A stretch of 64,000 bases of DNA, taken from Pseudomonas putida (GTDB taxonomy: Bacteria; Pseudomonadota; Gammaproteobacteria; Pseudomonadales; Pseudomonadaceae). The stretch is from contig NZ_CP029693.1 of assembly GCF_003228315.1 (NCBI RefSeq), forward strand, positions 124,001 to 188,000, given 5' to 3'. How positions within the stretch are numbered: the first letter of the stretch is position 1; every line of letters starts with the position of its first letter. A program made the position numbers and the translations under genes. Under the pieces are notes generated by a model that worked only from the letters and a program-made list of their open reading frames with translations, was not told the DNA's origin and ran no database searches. This document shows positions 15,592 through 24,229 of the stretch, piece by piece.

Positions 15592-17649
15592 ATGCCCCGT
15601 CTGGCTAAACACCTCGCCTGGTTTGCCGTGGCTGTCCTTGGAGCGATTGCGCTGAGTGTCGTGGCCCTGCGCCGCGGCGAAGCGATCAACGCCCTCTGGA
15701 TCGTCGTCGCCGCTGTCGCTATCTACCTCGTTGCCTACCGTTACTACAGTCTGTTCATCGCCAATAAAGTGATGCAGCTGGACCCCAATCGCGCCACGCC
15801 CGCCGTGCTCAACAACGACGGTCTGGACTACGTTCCCACCAACAAACACGTGCTTTTCGGTCACCACTTCGCGGCCATCGCGGGCGCGGGGCCACTGGTC
15901 GGCCCGGTCCTGGCGGCGCAGATGGGCTACCTGCCCGGCACGCTCTGGCTGATCGCCGGCGTGGTGCTGGCCGGTGCGGTGCAGGACTTCATGGTCCTGT
16001 TCATGTCCACCCGCCGCAACGGCCGCTCCCTGGGCGACATGGTCCGTGAGGAAATGGGCCGCATCCCCGGGACCATCGCGCTGTTCGGCTGCTTCCTGAT
16101 CATGATCATCATCCTCGCGGTGTTGGCGCTGATCGTGGTCAAGGCCCTGGCCGATAGCCCGTGGGGCATGTTCACGGTGATGGCGACCATCCCGATTGCG
16201 ATGTTCATGGGCATCTACATGCGCTACATCCGCCCGGGCCGCATCGGTGAGATTTCCATCATCGGCGTGGTGTTGCTGCTGGCTTCGATCTGGCTGGGCG
16301 GGCAGATTGCCGCCGACCCGGTATGGGCCAAGGCCTTCACCTTTACCGGCGTGCAGATCACCTGGATGCTGATCGGCTACGGTTTCGTCGCCGCGGTATT
16401 GCCGGTGTGGCTGATCCTGGCGCCCCGTGACTACCTGTCGACTTTCCTGAAAATCGGCACCATCGTCGCCCTGGCCATAGGCATCCTGGTGACCATGCCC
16501 GAGCTGAAAATGCCGGCGCTGACCCAGTTCATCGACGGCACCGGCCCGGTATGGAAGGGCGGTCTGTTCCCGTTCCTGTTCATCACCATCGCCTGTGGCG
16601 CGGTATCGGGTTTCCACGCGCTGATCGCCTCCGGCACCACGCCGAAGCTGCTGGCCAGCGAAGGTCATGCCCGTTACATCGGTTACGGCGGCATGCTCAT
16701 GGAATCCTTCGTGGCAATCATGGCCATGGTCGCCGCTTCGGTGATCGATCCGGGCGTGTACTTCGCCATGAACAGCCCGGCCGCCGTGGTCGGCGCCGAC
16801 GCTGTTGCCGTTGCGCAGACCGTCAGCAGCTGGGGCTTCGCCATCACGCCGGAAGCGCTGCAAGCGGTGGCCCACGACATCGGTGAAACCACCATCCTGG
16901 CCCGTGCCGGCGGTGCGCCGACCCTGGCGGTGGGTATCGCGCAGATCCTGCACCACGTGTTGCCGGGCGAGAACACCATGGCGTTCTGGTACCACTTCGC
17001 GATTCTGTTCGAAGCGCTGTTTATCCTGACTGCAGTGGATGCCGGTACCCGTGCCGGACGCTTCATGCTGCAGGACTTGCTCGGTTCCTTCGTGCCGGCC
17101 CTGCGCCGCACCGAGTCCTGGACCGCCAACCTGATCGCCACCGCCGGTTGCGTGGCCATGTGGGGTTACCTGCTGTACCAGGGCGTGATCGACCCGTTGG
17201 GTGGCATCAATACCTTGTGGCCGCTGTTCGGTATCTCCAACCAGATGCTGGCGGGTATCGCGCTGATGCTGGGCACCGTGGTCCTGATCAAGATGAAGCG
17301 TCAACAGTATGTGTGGGTGACGCTGCTGCCAGCGGTCTGGCTGCTGATCTGCACCACCACCGCCGGCTTCATCAAGCTGTTCGACGCCAACCCGGCGATC
17401 GGCTTCCTGGCCCTGGCCAAGAAGTACAGCGATGCGCTGGCCAACGGTCAGGTGCTGGCTCCGGCCAAGAGCATCGATCAGATGCAGCACGTGATCTTCA
17501 ATGCCTACACCAACGCAACGCTGACCGCGCTGTTCCTGTTCGTGGTGTTCAGCATCCTGTTCTTTGCGCTCAAGGTCGGCGTAGCCGCCTGGGGCAAGAA
17601 AGAGCGTACGGATAAAGAAGCGCCGTTCCAGCCAGTGCCGCAGGCGTGA
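15592..17649 (+). CDS. cstA: CstA-family carbon-starvation/pyruvate transporter
   Basis: A 685-residue inner-membrane protein with about 16-18 hydrophobic segments. The FGHHFAAIAGAGPLVGPVLAAQ block and the DAGTRAGRFMLQDLLG region are characteristic of CstA/BtsT. Members import pyruvate and in some bacteria peptides under carbon limitation. AGGAG stands 8 nt before the ATG. The ybdD-type gene follows 15 bp later, the usual arrangement. The divergent Cache kinase and NarL regulator probably control it through the TACGTAG repeats. Confidence 0.93.
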   Translation: MPRLAKHLAWFAVAVLGAIALSVVALRRGEAINALWIVVAAVAIYLVAYRYYSLFIANKVMQLDPNRATPAVLNNDGLDYVPTNKHVLFGHHFAAIAGAGPLVGPVLAAQMGYLPGTLWLIAGVVLAGAVQDFMVLFMSTRRNGRSLGDMVREEMGRIPGTIALFGCFLIMIIILAVLALIVVKALADSPWGMFTVMATIPIAMFMGIYMRYIRPGRIGEISIIGVVLLLASIWLGGQIAADPVWAKAFTFTGVQITWMLIGYGFVAAVLPVWLILAPRDYLSTFLKIGTIVALAIGILVTMPELKMPALTQFIDGTGPVWKGGLFPFLFITIACGAVSGFHALIASGTTPKLLASEGHARYIGYGGMLMESFVAIMAMVAASVIDPGVYFAMNSPAAVVGADAVAVAQTVSSWGFAITPEALQAVAHDIGETTILARAGGAPTLAVGIAQILHHVLPGENTMAFWYHFAILFEALFILTAVDAGTRAGRFMLQDLLGSFVPALRRTESWTANLIATAGCVAMWGYLLYQGVIDPLGGINTLWPLFGISNQMLAGIALMLGTVVLIKMKRQQYVWVTLLPAVWLLICTTTAGFIKLFDANPAIGFLALAKKYSDALANGQVLAPAKSIDQMQHVIFNAYTNATLTALFLFVVFSILFFALKVGVAAWGKKERTDKEAPFQPVPQA

Positions 17650-17664
17650 TCGAGGAGCTGCCGC

Positions 17665-17862
17665 ATGTTCAATGACCTCAGTCGCCTCGGCAAATACCTC
17701 GGTCAGGCCGCGCGCCTGATGGTGGGGATGCCCGACTACGACAACTATGTCGAGCACATGCAGAGCAAGCATCCGGACAAGCCGGTGATGGACTACGAGG
17801 CGTTTTTCCGCGAACGCCAGGAGGCCCGTTACGGCAGCAAGGCCGGGCCTAAATGCTGTTAG
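17665..17862 (+). CDS. YbdD/YjiX family small protein (DUF466)
   Basis: A 65-residue soluble protein. [14 protein letters not shown] and the C-terminal [19 protein letters not shown] are the conserved DUF466 blocks. It ends in CC. GAGGAG precedes the ATG. The family nearly always accompanies cstA or btsT and is thought to be needed for full transporter activity. Here it sits 15 bp downstream of cstA in the same operon. Confidence 0.92.
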   Translation: MFNDLSRLGKYLGQAARLMVGMPDYDNYVEHMQSKHPDKPVMDYEAFFRERQEARYGSKAGPKCC

Positions 17863-17876
17863 GTTGAAGCAGTACC

Positions 17877-17978
17877 CTGTAGGAGCGAGCCTGCTCGCGA
17901 TGAACGCAACGACAACACGTGTATTCAGACAGTACGCGTTATCGTTGAGGTCCATCGCGAGCAGGCTCGCTCCTACAG
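17877..17978. repeat. REPIN (CTGTAGGAGC type)
   Basis: Inverted REP halves follow the ybdD-type gene and precede the convergent GntR gene stop. Confidence 0.88.
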
Positions 17979-17990
17979 TTGTTTTTGTGT

Positions 17991-18656
17991 CTAGCTGGCA
18001 GCGCGGGTTTGCCGCAGCAACATCCCTTCAAGCTGATCCAGGTGCCGGCTGAGCAGCGATACAGCCATCGCCGCATCCTGCCGCTCAACGGCTTCCACAA
18101 TCCCTTCCTGTACCCGCCAGTCGCAATAGCCCTCGACCTGCGCATCCATCTGCGCGATCGCCAGCGACGTCAATGGCACCAGGCTTTCCAGAAAGTGCGT
18201 CAAGGGAGCATTGCCCGCCAGCTCCGCCAATTGCAGATGAAACGCTCCCGCCAGTCGAAGGGCCTGGCCGCGCTCGACGCAGTGGCGTTGGCTCTGGATG
18301 ATTTCCCGCAGGCGCGTGAAGTCTTGAGGGCGCTGGCAGGCCAGTCGCACCAGGGTGGTTTCGGCCAGCCGTCGGGCGTGCAGGGTTTGCCGGGTCTGTT
18401 CGGCATTCGGCGCGGCAACGCGAGGGCGATGGTTGGGGCGAAGAATGATGATGTGCTGGTGGCTCAGGCGCGTCAGCACGCTGCGAATCTCGCTGCGGCG
18501 CACGCCGAACATCTGGCCCAGGCTGTCTTCGGTGAAACGGCTGTGGGGTTGAAGACGCTGCTCGAGAATGGCGTCGAACAGCCGCGAATAAAGGTCGTCT
18601 GCCGGCAGAGGGAAGGGCAGGTCAACAAGAGTTTGCGGTGAGGCGAAGCTGTTCAT
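17991..18656 (-). CDS. GntR-family regulator, FCD-type (VanR-like)
   Basis: A 221-residue regulator. The N-terminal winged helix spans about residues 15-80 (LYSRLFDAILEQRLQPHSRFTEDSL, then GVRRSEIRSVLTRL). An all-helical FCD ligand domain follows (about 90-215), with AGAFHLQLAELAGN and the late RHLDQLE histidine that usually bind a metal. The ligand is unknown. It directly follows another GntR gene on the same strand with a 23-bp gap, so the two may be co-transcribed. This or the neighbouring GntR protein is a candidate reader of the TGGTATACC sites, unproven. Confidence 0.85.
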   Translation of the reverse strand: MNSFASPQTLVDLPFPLPADDLYSRLFDAILEQRLQPHSRFTEDSLGQMFGVRRSEIRSVLTRLSHQHIIILRPNHRPRVAAPNAEQTRQTLHARRLAETTLVRLACQRPQDFTRLREIIQSQRHCVERGQALRLAGAFHLQLAELAGNAPLTHFLESLVPLTSLAIAQMDAQVEGYCDWRVQEGIVEAVERQDAAMAVSLLSRHLDQLEGMLLRQTRAAS

Positions 18657-18679
18657 GGCCTGTCTCCAGTTTCAGGTTT

Positions 18680-19390
18680 TCAACGGCTGAGGTTGTCGTC
18701 CGGAATGTTCAGTTCGATGCCCATGCGCTGGCCTTCGCGCAGGATGTGCCGGCGCATTTCGGCACTGGCCTGGGCGCTGTTCTTGCTGCGGATCGCGCGG
18801 ACCACGGCTTCGTTTTCTTCCAGGCGTTCGGCCAGGTGTTCGGGAGAATTGCGCAGCACGTCGGCGCTTTGTTTGAGGGCGTTGCTGGTCTGCTGCACCA
18901 CGCTCTGGAAAATCGGGTTCGAGGTCAGGGTGAACAGCTCTTCGTGAAACGCGATGTAGGCGTTCACGCCGGCTTCGCTGTCGTTGGCCTCCAATGCTTC
19001 ACGCATGTCCATCAGGGTCAGGCGCAGTTGCCCGACTTCCTTGCTGCTGATCGATTGCGCAACCAGGCCGACAATGAACGGTTCGAGGGTATAGCGCAGT
19101 TGCAGCACATCCTCCAGGCTCGCGCCGGCCACCGCGCTGTCGTGGCGCTGGTCATCGCTGTCGCTGGCAATGGCGTCCAGCACCACCACGCCTTTGCCCG
19201 GCATCGACCGCACCAGCCCGAGGGTTTCCAGCACGGTCACCGCTTCGCGCAGACTCGGGCGGCTGATGCCCATTTGTTCGGCCAGTTCACGCTGGCCCGG
19301 CAACATGTCGCCGGAGCGCCACTGACCGCGGGCCAGCGCGGCCCGAAGTTTTTCTACCACTGAATTGACGACGGTTGAGGAGGTAATCAC
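18680..19390 (-). CDS. GntR/FadR-family regulator linked to the dctA-type transporter
   Basis: A 236-residue FadR-subfamily repressor with HTH at about residues 8-70 (LPGQRELAEQMGISRPSLREAVTVLETLGLV) and an FCD domain (about 90-225) with IAFHEELFTLTSNP. I take the GTG at 19390 because GGAG lies 6 nt upstream; no ATG in frame is better placed. It follows the transporter gene by 51 bp on the same strand, so it is probably in its operon and autoregulated. Two 20-bp TGG-N5-ACCGGT-N5-CCA sites upstream of the transporter are likely its operators. Confidence 0.84.
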   Translation of the reverse strand: MITSSTVVNSVVEKLRAALARGQWRSGDMLPGQRELAEQMGISRPSLREAVTVLETLGLVRSMPGKGVVVLDAIASDSDDQRHDSAVAGASLEDVLQLRYTLEPFIVGLVAQSISSKEVGQLRLTLMDMREALEANDSEAGVNAYIAFHEELFTLTSNPIFQSVVQQTSNALKQSADVLRNSPEHLAERLEENEAVVRAIRSKNSAQASAEMRRHILREGQRMGIELNIPDDNLSR

Positions 19391-19411
19391 GGTTCGCTCC
19401 AAGCGATCTAA

Positions 19412-19434
19412 GTGCCCACCGGCAAGGTGGGCAC
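19412..19434 (-). other. Intergenic hairpin between transporter and GntR gene
   Basis: GTGCCCACC (19412-19420) and GGTGGGCAC (19426-19434) form a perfect 9-bp stem with a 5-nt loop and no downstream T run on the coding strand. It may be a partial terminator or an mRNA-processing stem lowering regulator expression relative to the transporter. Confidence 0.6.
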
Positions 19435-19441
19435 GCACTGT

Positions 19442-20755
19442 TTAAAATTCCTGCTGATGCGACGCAGCAGCGGGTTTTCTCGGCTGGAAGGTATAACCCA
19501 CCTGACCGGAAAGCACTTTGTTTGCCCGTTGAATATCGATGTCTTTTTCCCAGCGGGCGATGGCCACGGTGGCGACACAGTTGCCAATCAGGTTGGTCAG
19601 CGCTCGGCCGATACCCATGAACCAGTCCACCGCCAGCACCAGCACCAGGCCGACCACCGGGATCGCCGGGATAGCTGTAAGCGTCGCCGCCAGAATCACC
19701 AGGGCCGAACCTGGAATGCCGTGGGCGCCTTTGGAGGTGATCAGCGACACCAGCAAAATGGTCAGCAGGTCGGTCATGGCCAGCGGTGTGCCGGTGGCAT
19801 TGGCAATGAAGACAATGGCCAGTGTCAGATAAATCGAAAAGCCGTCGAGGTTGAACGAGTAGCCGGTGGGGATCACCAGGCCGACCGTCGAACTGCCGAT
19901 GCCCAGGTGTTCGAGTTTGCGCATGATTTGCGGCAGCACGGCGTCGGAGGAGGCGGTGCCCAGGACGATCAGCAATTCTTCGCGCAGGTATTTGAGCAAG
20001 GGCCACATGCGCAAGCCCGACAGGCGCATCACCAGGCCGAGGATCACCACCACGAACGCCGCGCAGGTCAGGTAAAACAGGCCGACCAGGCTACCCAGAT
20101 GTTGCAGCGAGTCCAGGCCATATTTGCTGGTGGTGAACGCAATCGCGCCGAACACGCCAATCGGCGCCAGGCGCACGATCATGCCCATGATGCGGAAGAT
20201 CACGTGGCTGAGCTCATTGATCAGTCGCGAGATGCCCGAAGCCGCTTCACCCACCAGATTCAGGGCGCTGCCGAACAACACCGAAAACAGCAGCACCTGC
20301 AGGATGTTGTTGTCGGCGAAGGCACCGATGACCGAGGTCGGGATCAGGTCCATCAGGAACTGCGTGGTGGTGTGCATGTGCTGGCCGCGCTGGGCGATGT
20401 CGCCCATGTCGGCGGCGGACAGCTGTTCCAGATGGATGTTGGCACCGCTGCCGATGCCCGTGCTGAAGGCGAACACCAGGCCGATCACCAGGGCGATGGT
20501 GGTCAGCACTTCGAAGTAGATCACCGATTTGAGGCCGATTCGGCCGACTTTCTTCAGGTCGCCGGCACCACTGATGCCGCTGACCACGACGCAGAACACG
20601 ATCAGGCCAATGAGCATTTTGATCAGCTTGATGAAGCCGTCGCCCAGCGGCTTGAGCTGGGCCGAATATTCGGGAAGGGTCAGCCCGCAGATGATGCCGA
20701 GCATCAGTCCGAGAACCACTTGGAGGAAGATTGAACGCGAGCACCATCTGAGCAT
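19442..20755 (-). CDS. DctA-family dicarboxylate:cation symporter (DAACS)
   Basis: A 437-residue inner-membrane transporter with 8 TM segments and re-entrant loops. IPTGYSFNLDGFSIYLTLA and the LVSLITSKGAHGIPGSALVILAATL block are the substrate and sodium/proton-coupling motifs of the DctA/GltP family. AGGA lies about 9 nt before the ATG. The genuine dctA of Pseudomonas is usually controlled by DctB/DctD; this copy instead lies with a GntR repressor, suggesting a specialised substrate such as an aromatic or short carboxylate. The substrate is not determined. Confidence 0.88.
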   Translation of the reverse strand: MLRWCSRSIFLQVVLGLMLGIICGLTLPEYSAQLKPLGDGFIKLIKMLIGLIVFCVVVSGISGAGDLKKVGRIGLKSVIYFEVLTTIALVIGLVFAFSTGIGSGANIHLEQLSAADMGDIAQRGQHMHTTTQFLMDLIPTSVIGAFADNNILQVLLFSVLFGSALNLVGEAASGISRLINELSHVIFRIMGMIVRLAPIGVFGAIAFTTSKYGLDSLQHLGSLVGLFYLTCAAFVVVILGLVMRLSGLRMWPLLKYLREELLIVLGTASSDAVLPQIMRKLEHLGIGSSTVGLVIPTGYSFNLDGFSIYLTLAIVFIANATGTPLAMTDLLTILLVSLITSKGAHGIPGSALVILAATLTAIPAIPVVGLVLVLAVDWFMGIGRALTNLIGNCVATVAIARWEKDIDIQRANKVLSGQVGYTFQPRKPAAASHQQEF

Positions 20756-20823
20756 GGGAGGAATCCTGGTCGGTGTCCCGGCTGGCGTGACTGTGGCACT
20801 TCAGCGTCGGGACTTAATTATTG

Positions 20824-20843
20824 TGGTCTTACCGGTATGTCCA
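20824..20843. promoter_or_regulatory. GntR-type operator 1 (TGGTCTTACCGGTATGTCCA)
   Basis: A 20-bp site of form TGG-N5-ACCGGT-N5-CCA, 69 bp upstream of the transporter start. A second site of the same form occurs at 20900-20919. Confidence 0.65.
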
Positions 20844-20899
20844 GTGCGAGGTCAGTCTAGGCGGGTTTATTGGCTGGATACAAGAGGGAAGTGAAAAAT

Positions 20900-20919
20900 T
20901 GGCATGACCGGTCTGACCA
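20900..20919. promoter_or_regulatory. GntR-type operator 2 (TGGCATGACCGGTCTGACCA)
   Basis: It shares the TGG-N5-ACCGGT-N5-CCA frame with the site 76 bp away. TGGTCTNACC/GGTCTGACCA halves are typical of FadR-subfamily regulators. The gap 20756-21084 otherwise shows no credible gene. Confidence 0.65.
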
Positions 20920-21084
20920 GTGGTTTCGTCAGAGGATTCTTGAATGTTCAGCAAACGGATGGGTAGTTCGGCGAGGGAGCAGGGGGAATGGCAGATGCGC
21001 CCGGTTTCCCGGGGCGGGAGCAATAGCTATGAAGGCAGGAAATTCAGCGAGCGGGCGTTGAAAGGTAGCGTGGGCGAGAAGGGC

Positions 21085-21243
21085 TTACGCCAGATAAATA
21101 CCCGAATGGTCTTCTTCGCATACGTCCGAATGCTGCATGCCCAGCGCCTGATCCGCCATTTTCGCCTTGTGGATCTGACGGCACAGGATCGCGGCCAGGG
21201 CAATGGCCAGCACGAACCAGCAGATCAGGACATTCAGGAGCAT
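21085..21243 (-). CDS. Small membrane protein of 52 residues, unknown function
   Basis: An ATG at 21243 with GAGGAAATGCC upstream opens a 52-codon frame. Residues 2-21 are strongly hydrophobic (LLNVLICWFVLAIALAAILC), followed by a positively charged turn (RQIHKAKM), then a polar, acidic tail with two His residues and a Cys. This is a single-pass protein with its N-terminus probably outside. The good ribosome-binding site, codon use and clean membrane helix support a real gene. It lies between the transporter promoter and the diguanylate cyclase gene. I do not recognise a family. Confidence 0.65.
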   Translation of the reverse strand: MLLNVLICWFVLAIALAAILCRQIHKAKMADQALGMQHSDVCEEDHSGIYLA

Positions 21244-21477
21244 GGCATTTCCTCAGGCAGGAACACTTCTTGATGAGAGCCGGCTGCAGTTCAGCGGCAA
21301 TATGACATCATTATGCCACGCAATGATGGCACTGTGCATCCACTCGTCGTTTTGCACCGCCGTTCCAGGTCAGACATTAAATGGCGATGCCAATCAAACC
21401 GGGATAGCCGTTTGTCGGGCGTATCGGTATGCTCAGCGCACTGCCAAACGCCAATGATTAACAACCACAGTGAATCC

Positions 21478-22536
21478 ATGAGCCAATCAGACACGCGTGC
21501 GAATGTGCTGGCGCTTTATCCTGAAGACTCCCGCGAGGCCGCGGCGCTGCTCAAGCAAGCCGTACCCCTGATGGTTCGCCACAATATCCCGCCCAATCCC
21601 GTGCATTACGCGCTGTGGTACACCTACAGCAAAGGCCAGGAACCGGAACTCAACCGTCATCTGGACCGCGTGGTGCGAGACTTCGACGGATGCCCGCCAG
21701 AATCGGCCACACGGCTGTTTCGCGAGTTCATCATTCGTGACGAGCTGGAAGACGCCCGCGCGGAACAGCAGCAGGTGATCACCCTAGTCGATGGCATGGA
21801 GCGCGATGTCTCGCGCAGCGTGAAGGGCAGTGTCAGTTTCCAGAACCGTCTCGGGCAGTGTCTGGAAATGCTGGAACAACCGGCCAGCGATCGTTTGCCG
21901 GGGATCTTGAACGAACTGCAGCAGAGCACCCGGCTGATGCAGAGTCAGCAGGAACACTTCCTGGCCCAACTGCAATCGGCGCAAAGCGAAATCAAGACCC
22001 TGCGCGACAAACTCGAGCGTGCCCAACAGGCGGCGACGCTGGACGGCCTGACCGAACTGCTCAACCGCACGGCGTTCACCCGTCAGTTGGAGAAGGCGTT
22101 GGCCAAGTCCGGTGGACAGGTCGCGTTGGTGATGCTGGATATCGATCACTTCAAACACTTCAATGACCAGTACGGTCATCCGCTGGGCGATCGGGTGCTG
22201 CAGCATGTGGCCCAGGTGTTGCGCGGTGCGCTGGTGGGCGAGGCGTTCGCCGGGCGTTACGGCGGCGAGGAATTCTGCGTGGTGCTGGAGCATTGCACCG
22301 ACCTGGAAGGCGCCTGCGCCTTTGCCGAGCAACTGCGCCTGAAGGTCCAGTCGTTGCGGATCAAGGCGCGGGGTACCGACACGGTGCTGGACACCATCAC
22401 CGCGTCCTTCGGCGTTGCCTTCGTTGGGCCGGGCGACAACCTGGAAACCCTGCTGACCCGTGCTGATGATGGTTTGTATGAGGCCAAGCGCAATGGGCGC
22501 AATCAGGTGGTTGCTTTGCAGAAAACTCAGGTTTAA
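21478..22536 (+). CDS. Diguanylate cyclase (GGDEF domain)
   Basis: A 352-residue cytoplasmic protein with an N-terminal helical sensing region (about 1-175; VHYALWYTYSKGQEPELN and a coiled coil before the catalytic domain) and a C-terminal GGDEF domain. DGLTELLNRTAF opens the domain, LDIDHFKHFNDQYGHPLGD binds metal and nucleotide, and the signature is RYGGEEF, an active form. The usual RxxD inhibitory site before the signature is absent, so product inhibition at that site is unlikely. Start ATG 21478 is preferred; ATG 21454 is possible. No EAL domain or TM segment is present. Confidence 0.9.
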   Translation: MSQSDTRANVLALYPEDSREAAALLKQAVPLMVRHNIPPNPVHYALWYTYSKGQEPELNRHLDRVVRDFDGCPPESATRLFREFIIRDELEDARAEQQQVITLVDGMERDVSRSVKGSVSFQNRLGQCLEMLEQPASDRLPGILNELQQSTRLMQSQQEHFLAQLQSAQSEIKTLRDKLERAQQAATLDGLTELLNRTAFTRQLEKALAKSGGQVALVMLDIDHFKHFNDQYGHPLGDRVLQHVAQVLRGALVGEAFAGRYGGEEFCVVLEHCTDLEGACAFAEQLRLKVQSLRIKARGTDTVLDTITASFGVAFVGPGDNLETLLTRADDGLYEAKRNGRNQVVALQKTQV

Positions 22537-22543
22537 GCAATCC

Positions 22544-22646
22544 CTGTAGGAGCGAGCCTGCTCGCGATGGTCGTCAACGATGACGCGGGCTGTCTGCATG
22601 CCCGCGGTGTCTGGATGTTCATCGCGAGCAGGCTCGCTCCTACAGG
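22544..22646. repeat. REPIN (CTGTAGGAGC type)
   Basis: Inverted REP halves lie between the convergent diguanylate cyclase and dehydrogenase genes. Confidence 0.88.
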
Positions 22647-22655
22647 GGGTTGTGC

Positions 22656-24221
22656 TTATTGGCCATCCACGCTGCGCGGCAATCCGAGCGGGTTCAATTC
22701 CCGAAGTGCTTCAGGCAACAAACCATCCGGAAAGCCCTGATAGGTGATCGGTCGAAGGAAGCGCTCGATGGAGGTCATGCCTACTGACGTGAAACGGCTG
22801 TCCGAGGAGGCCGGGAACGGTCCTCCGTGAATGGTCGCGAAGGACACTTCCTGCGGATGGGCGAACGCATTGACCACGATCCGCCCGGTACGCCGCTCCA
22901 GTATCGGCAACAAGCGTCGGGCCAACGCCAGGTCCGCGTCCTCAAGGTGCAGGGTCGCGCTGAGCTGTCCGCGAAACGCCCGGGCGACCGCCAGCATCTG
23001 TGCCTCATCCCGAACTTTCACCAGCAGTGCGGCGGGACCGAAAACTTCATCGGCCAATGCCGGCTCGTCGAGGAAACGCTGGCCGTCGACTTCGAGCAAT
23101 CCCGAACGTCCATCCAACTCGGCATGGGCCACCGCACCCACCGCCACCAGGCTCGCACCCGCGCTTTGCAGGTGATCGAGATTTTTCAGGTAAGCGCCTT
23201 GAATTCCCGGGGTCAGCATCGGCCGCGCGGGAGCGTCGGTCACTCGCTTGATCATGGCCGCGCGCAATGCCGCAAAACCTTCACCTTCGACGGCGATCAG
23301 GATCGCCGGCTTGAGGCAGGCCTGGCCGACATTGACCAGCATGCGCTCGACGAAACCGTCACCGATCTGCGCGCCTCGCGCGGCCAGGGCCTGGGGCAGG
23401 ATGAAGGTGGGGTTGACGCTGGTCATCTCGGTAAACACCGGGATCGGGTCGGGGCGCAATTGTGCGCGGCGATACAGGGCCATGCCGCCCTGTTCGGAAC
23501 CGGTGAAGGTCACGGCCTTGATCAGCGGATGATCGACCAGCGCTTCGCCAATGGCATTGCCGGCGCCGCGCACCATCGAGAACACACCCGCCGGCAAGTG
23601 GCTGTCCTGCACCGCCTTGAGAATGGCCCGCGCTTGAATTTCCGAAGCGCCGGGATGGGCGTTATGGGCCTTGACGATGACGGTCGCGCCCGCCGCCAGT
23701 GCCGAAGCGGTATCGCCACCGGCCACGGAATAGCTGATGGGGAAGTTGCTCGCGCCGAACACCGCGACCGGGCCGATGGCGATTTTCTGCAGGCGGTGGT
23801 CCATGCGTGGCCGTGGCTGGCGCTCGGGCTGCGCCGGGTCGATGGCCAGGTGCAAGAAGCGTCCCTTGCGCACGACGTCGGCGAACTGGCGGAACTGTGT
23901 GGCGGCCTTGGCGACTTCACCTTGCAGCTGGGCTTCGGGCAGACCGGTTTCCAGCGCGGCCCGGGCAGCGAGTTCGGCAGTGACGGCATCGAGATTGTCG
24001 GCAATGCGTTCAAGGAACGCCGAGCGCTCGGCGAGTGAGGTATGGCTGTAATGATCGAAGGCTTCGTCGGCGAGCGTCGCCGCCCGATTTACTTCAGCGG
24101 CGCCACCCAGGGCGAAGTCCGGCTCGATGGTCTGATTGGTCGCAGGGTTGAGCGCTTTCAGGGTTCCTTCGGTCGCCGCGACTTCGTCGGCGCCGATCAG
24201 CAGATGTCCGGTCAGTTTCAT
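22656..24221 (-). CDS. NADP+ aldehyde dehydrogenase, alpha-ketoglutarate-semialdehyde dehydrogenase type
   Basis: A 521-residue ALDH of the long KGSADH class. The nucleotide site TFTGSEQGG, the general base in VFTEMTSVNPTF and the nucleophile in NVGQACLKPAIL are visible. KGSADH enzymes end sugar-acid, hydroxyproline or arabinose routes by making 2-oxoglutarate. The upstream hydrolase gene overlaps a GTG at 24233 by four bases (GTGA), so translation is coupled; either that GTG or ATG 24221 is the start. The pairing with an isochorismatase-like amidohydrolase suggests an amide-derived semialdehyde substrate, an inference. Confidence 0.86.
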   Translation of the reverse strand: MKLTGHLLIGADEVAATEGTLKALNPATNQTIEPDFALGGAAEVNRAATLADEAFDHYSHTSLAERSAFLERIADNLDAVTAELAARAALETGLPEAQLQGEVAKAATQFRQFADVVRKGRFLHLAIDPAQPERQPRPRMDHRLQKIAIGPVAVFGASNFPISYSVAGGDTASALAAGATVIVKAHNAHPGASEIQARAILKAVQDSHLPAGVFSMVRGAGNAIGEALVDHPLIKAVTFTGSEQGGMALYRRAQLRPDPIPVFTEMTSVNPTFILPQALAARGAQIGDGFVERMLVNVGQACLKPAILIAVEGEGFAALRAAMIKRVTDAPARPMLTPGIQGAYLKNLDHLQSAGASLVAVGAVAHAELDGRSGLLEVDGQRFLDEPALADEVFGPAALLVKVRDEAQMLAVARAFRGQLSATLHLEDADLALARRLLPILERRTGRIVVNAFAHPQEVSFATIHGGPFPASSDSRFTSVGMTSIERFLRPITYQGFPDGLLPEALRELNPLGLPRSVDGQ

Positions 24222-24229
24222 GGGTTTGA

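Noticed and set aside
15532..17955. 807-codon frame antisense to cstA
   Set aside because: The cstA gene is intact on the other strand, and this frame runs through REPIN DNA at its start.
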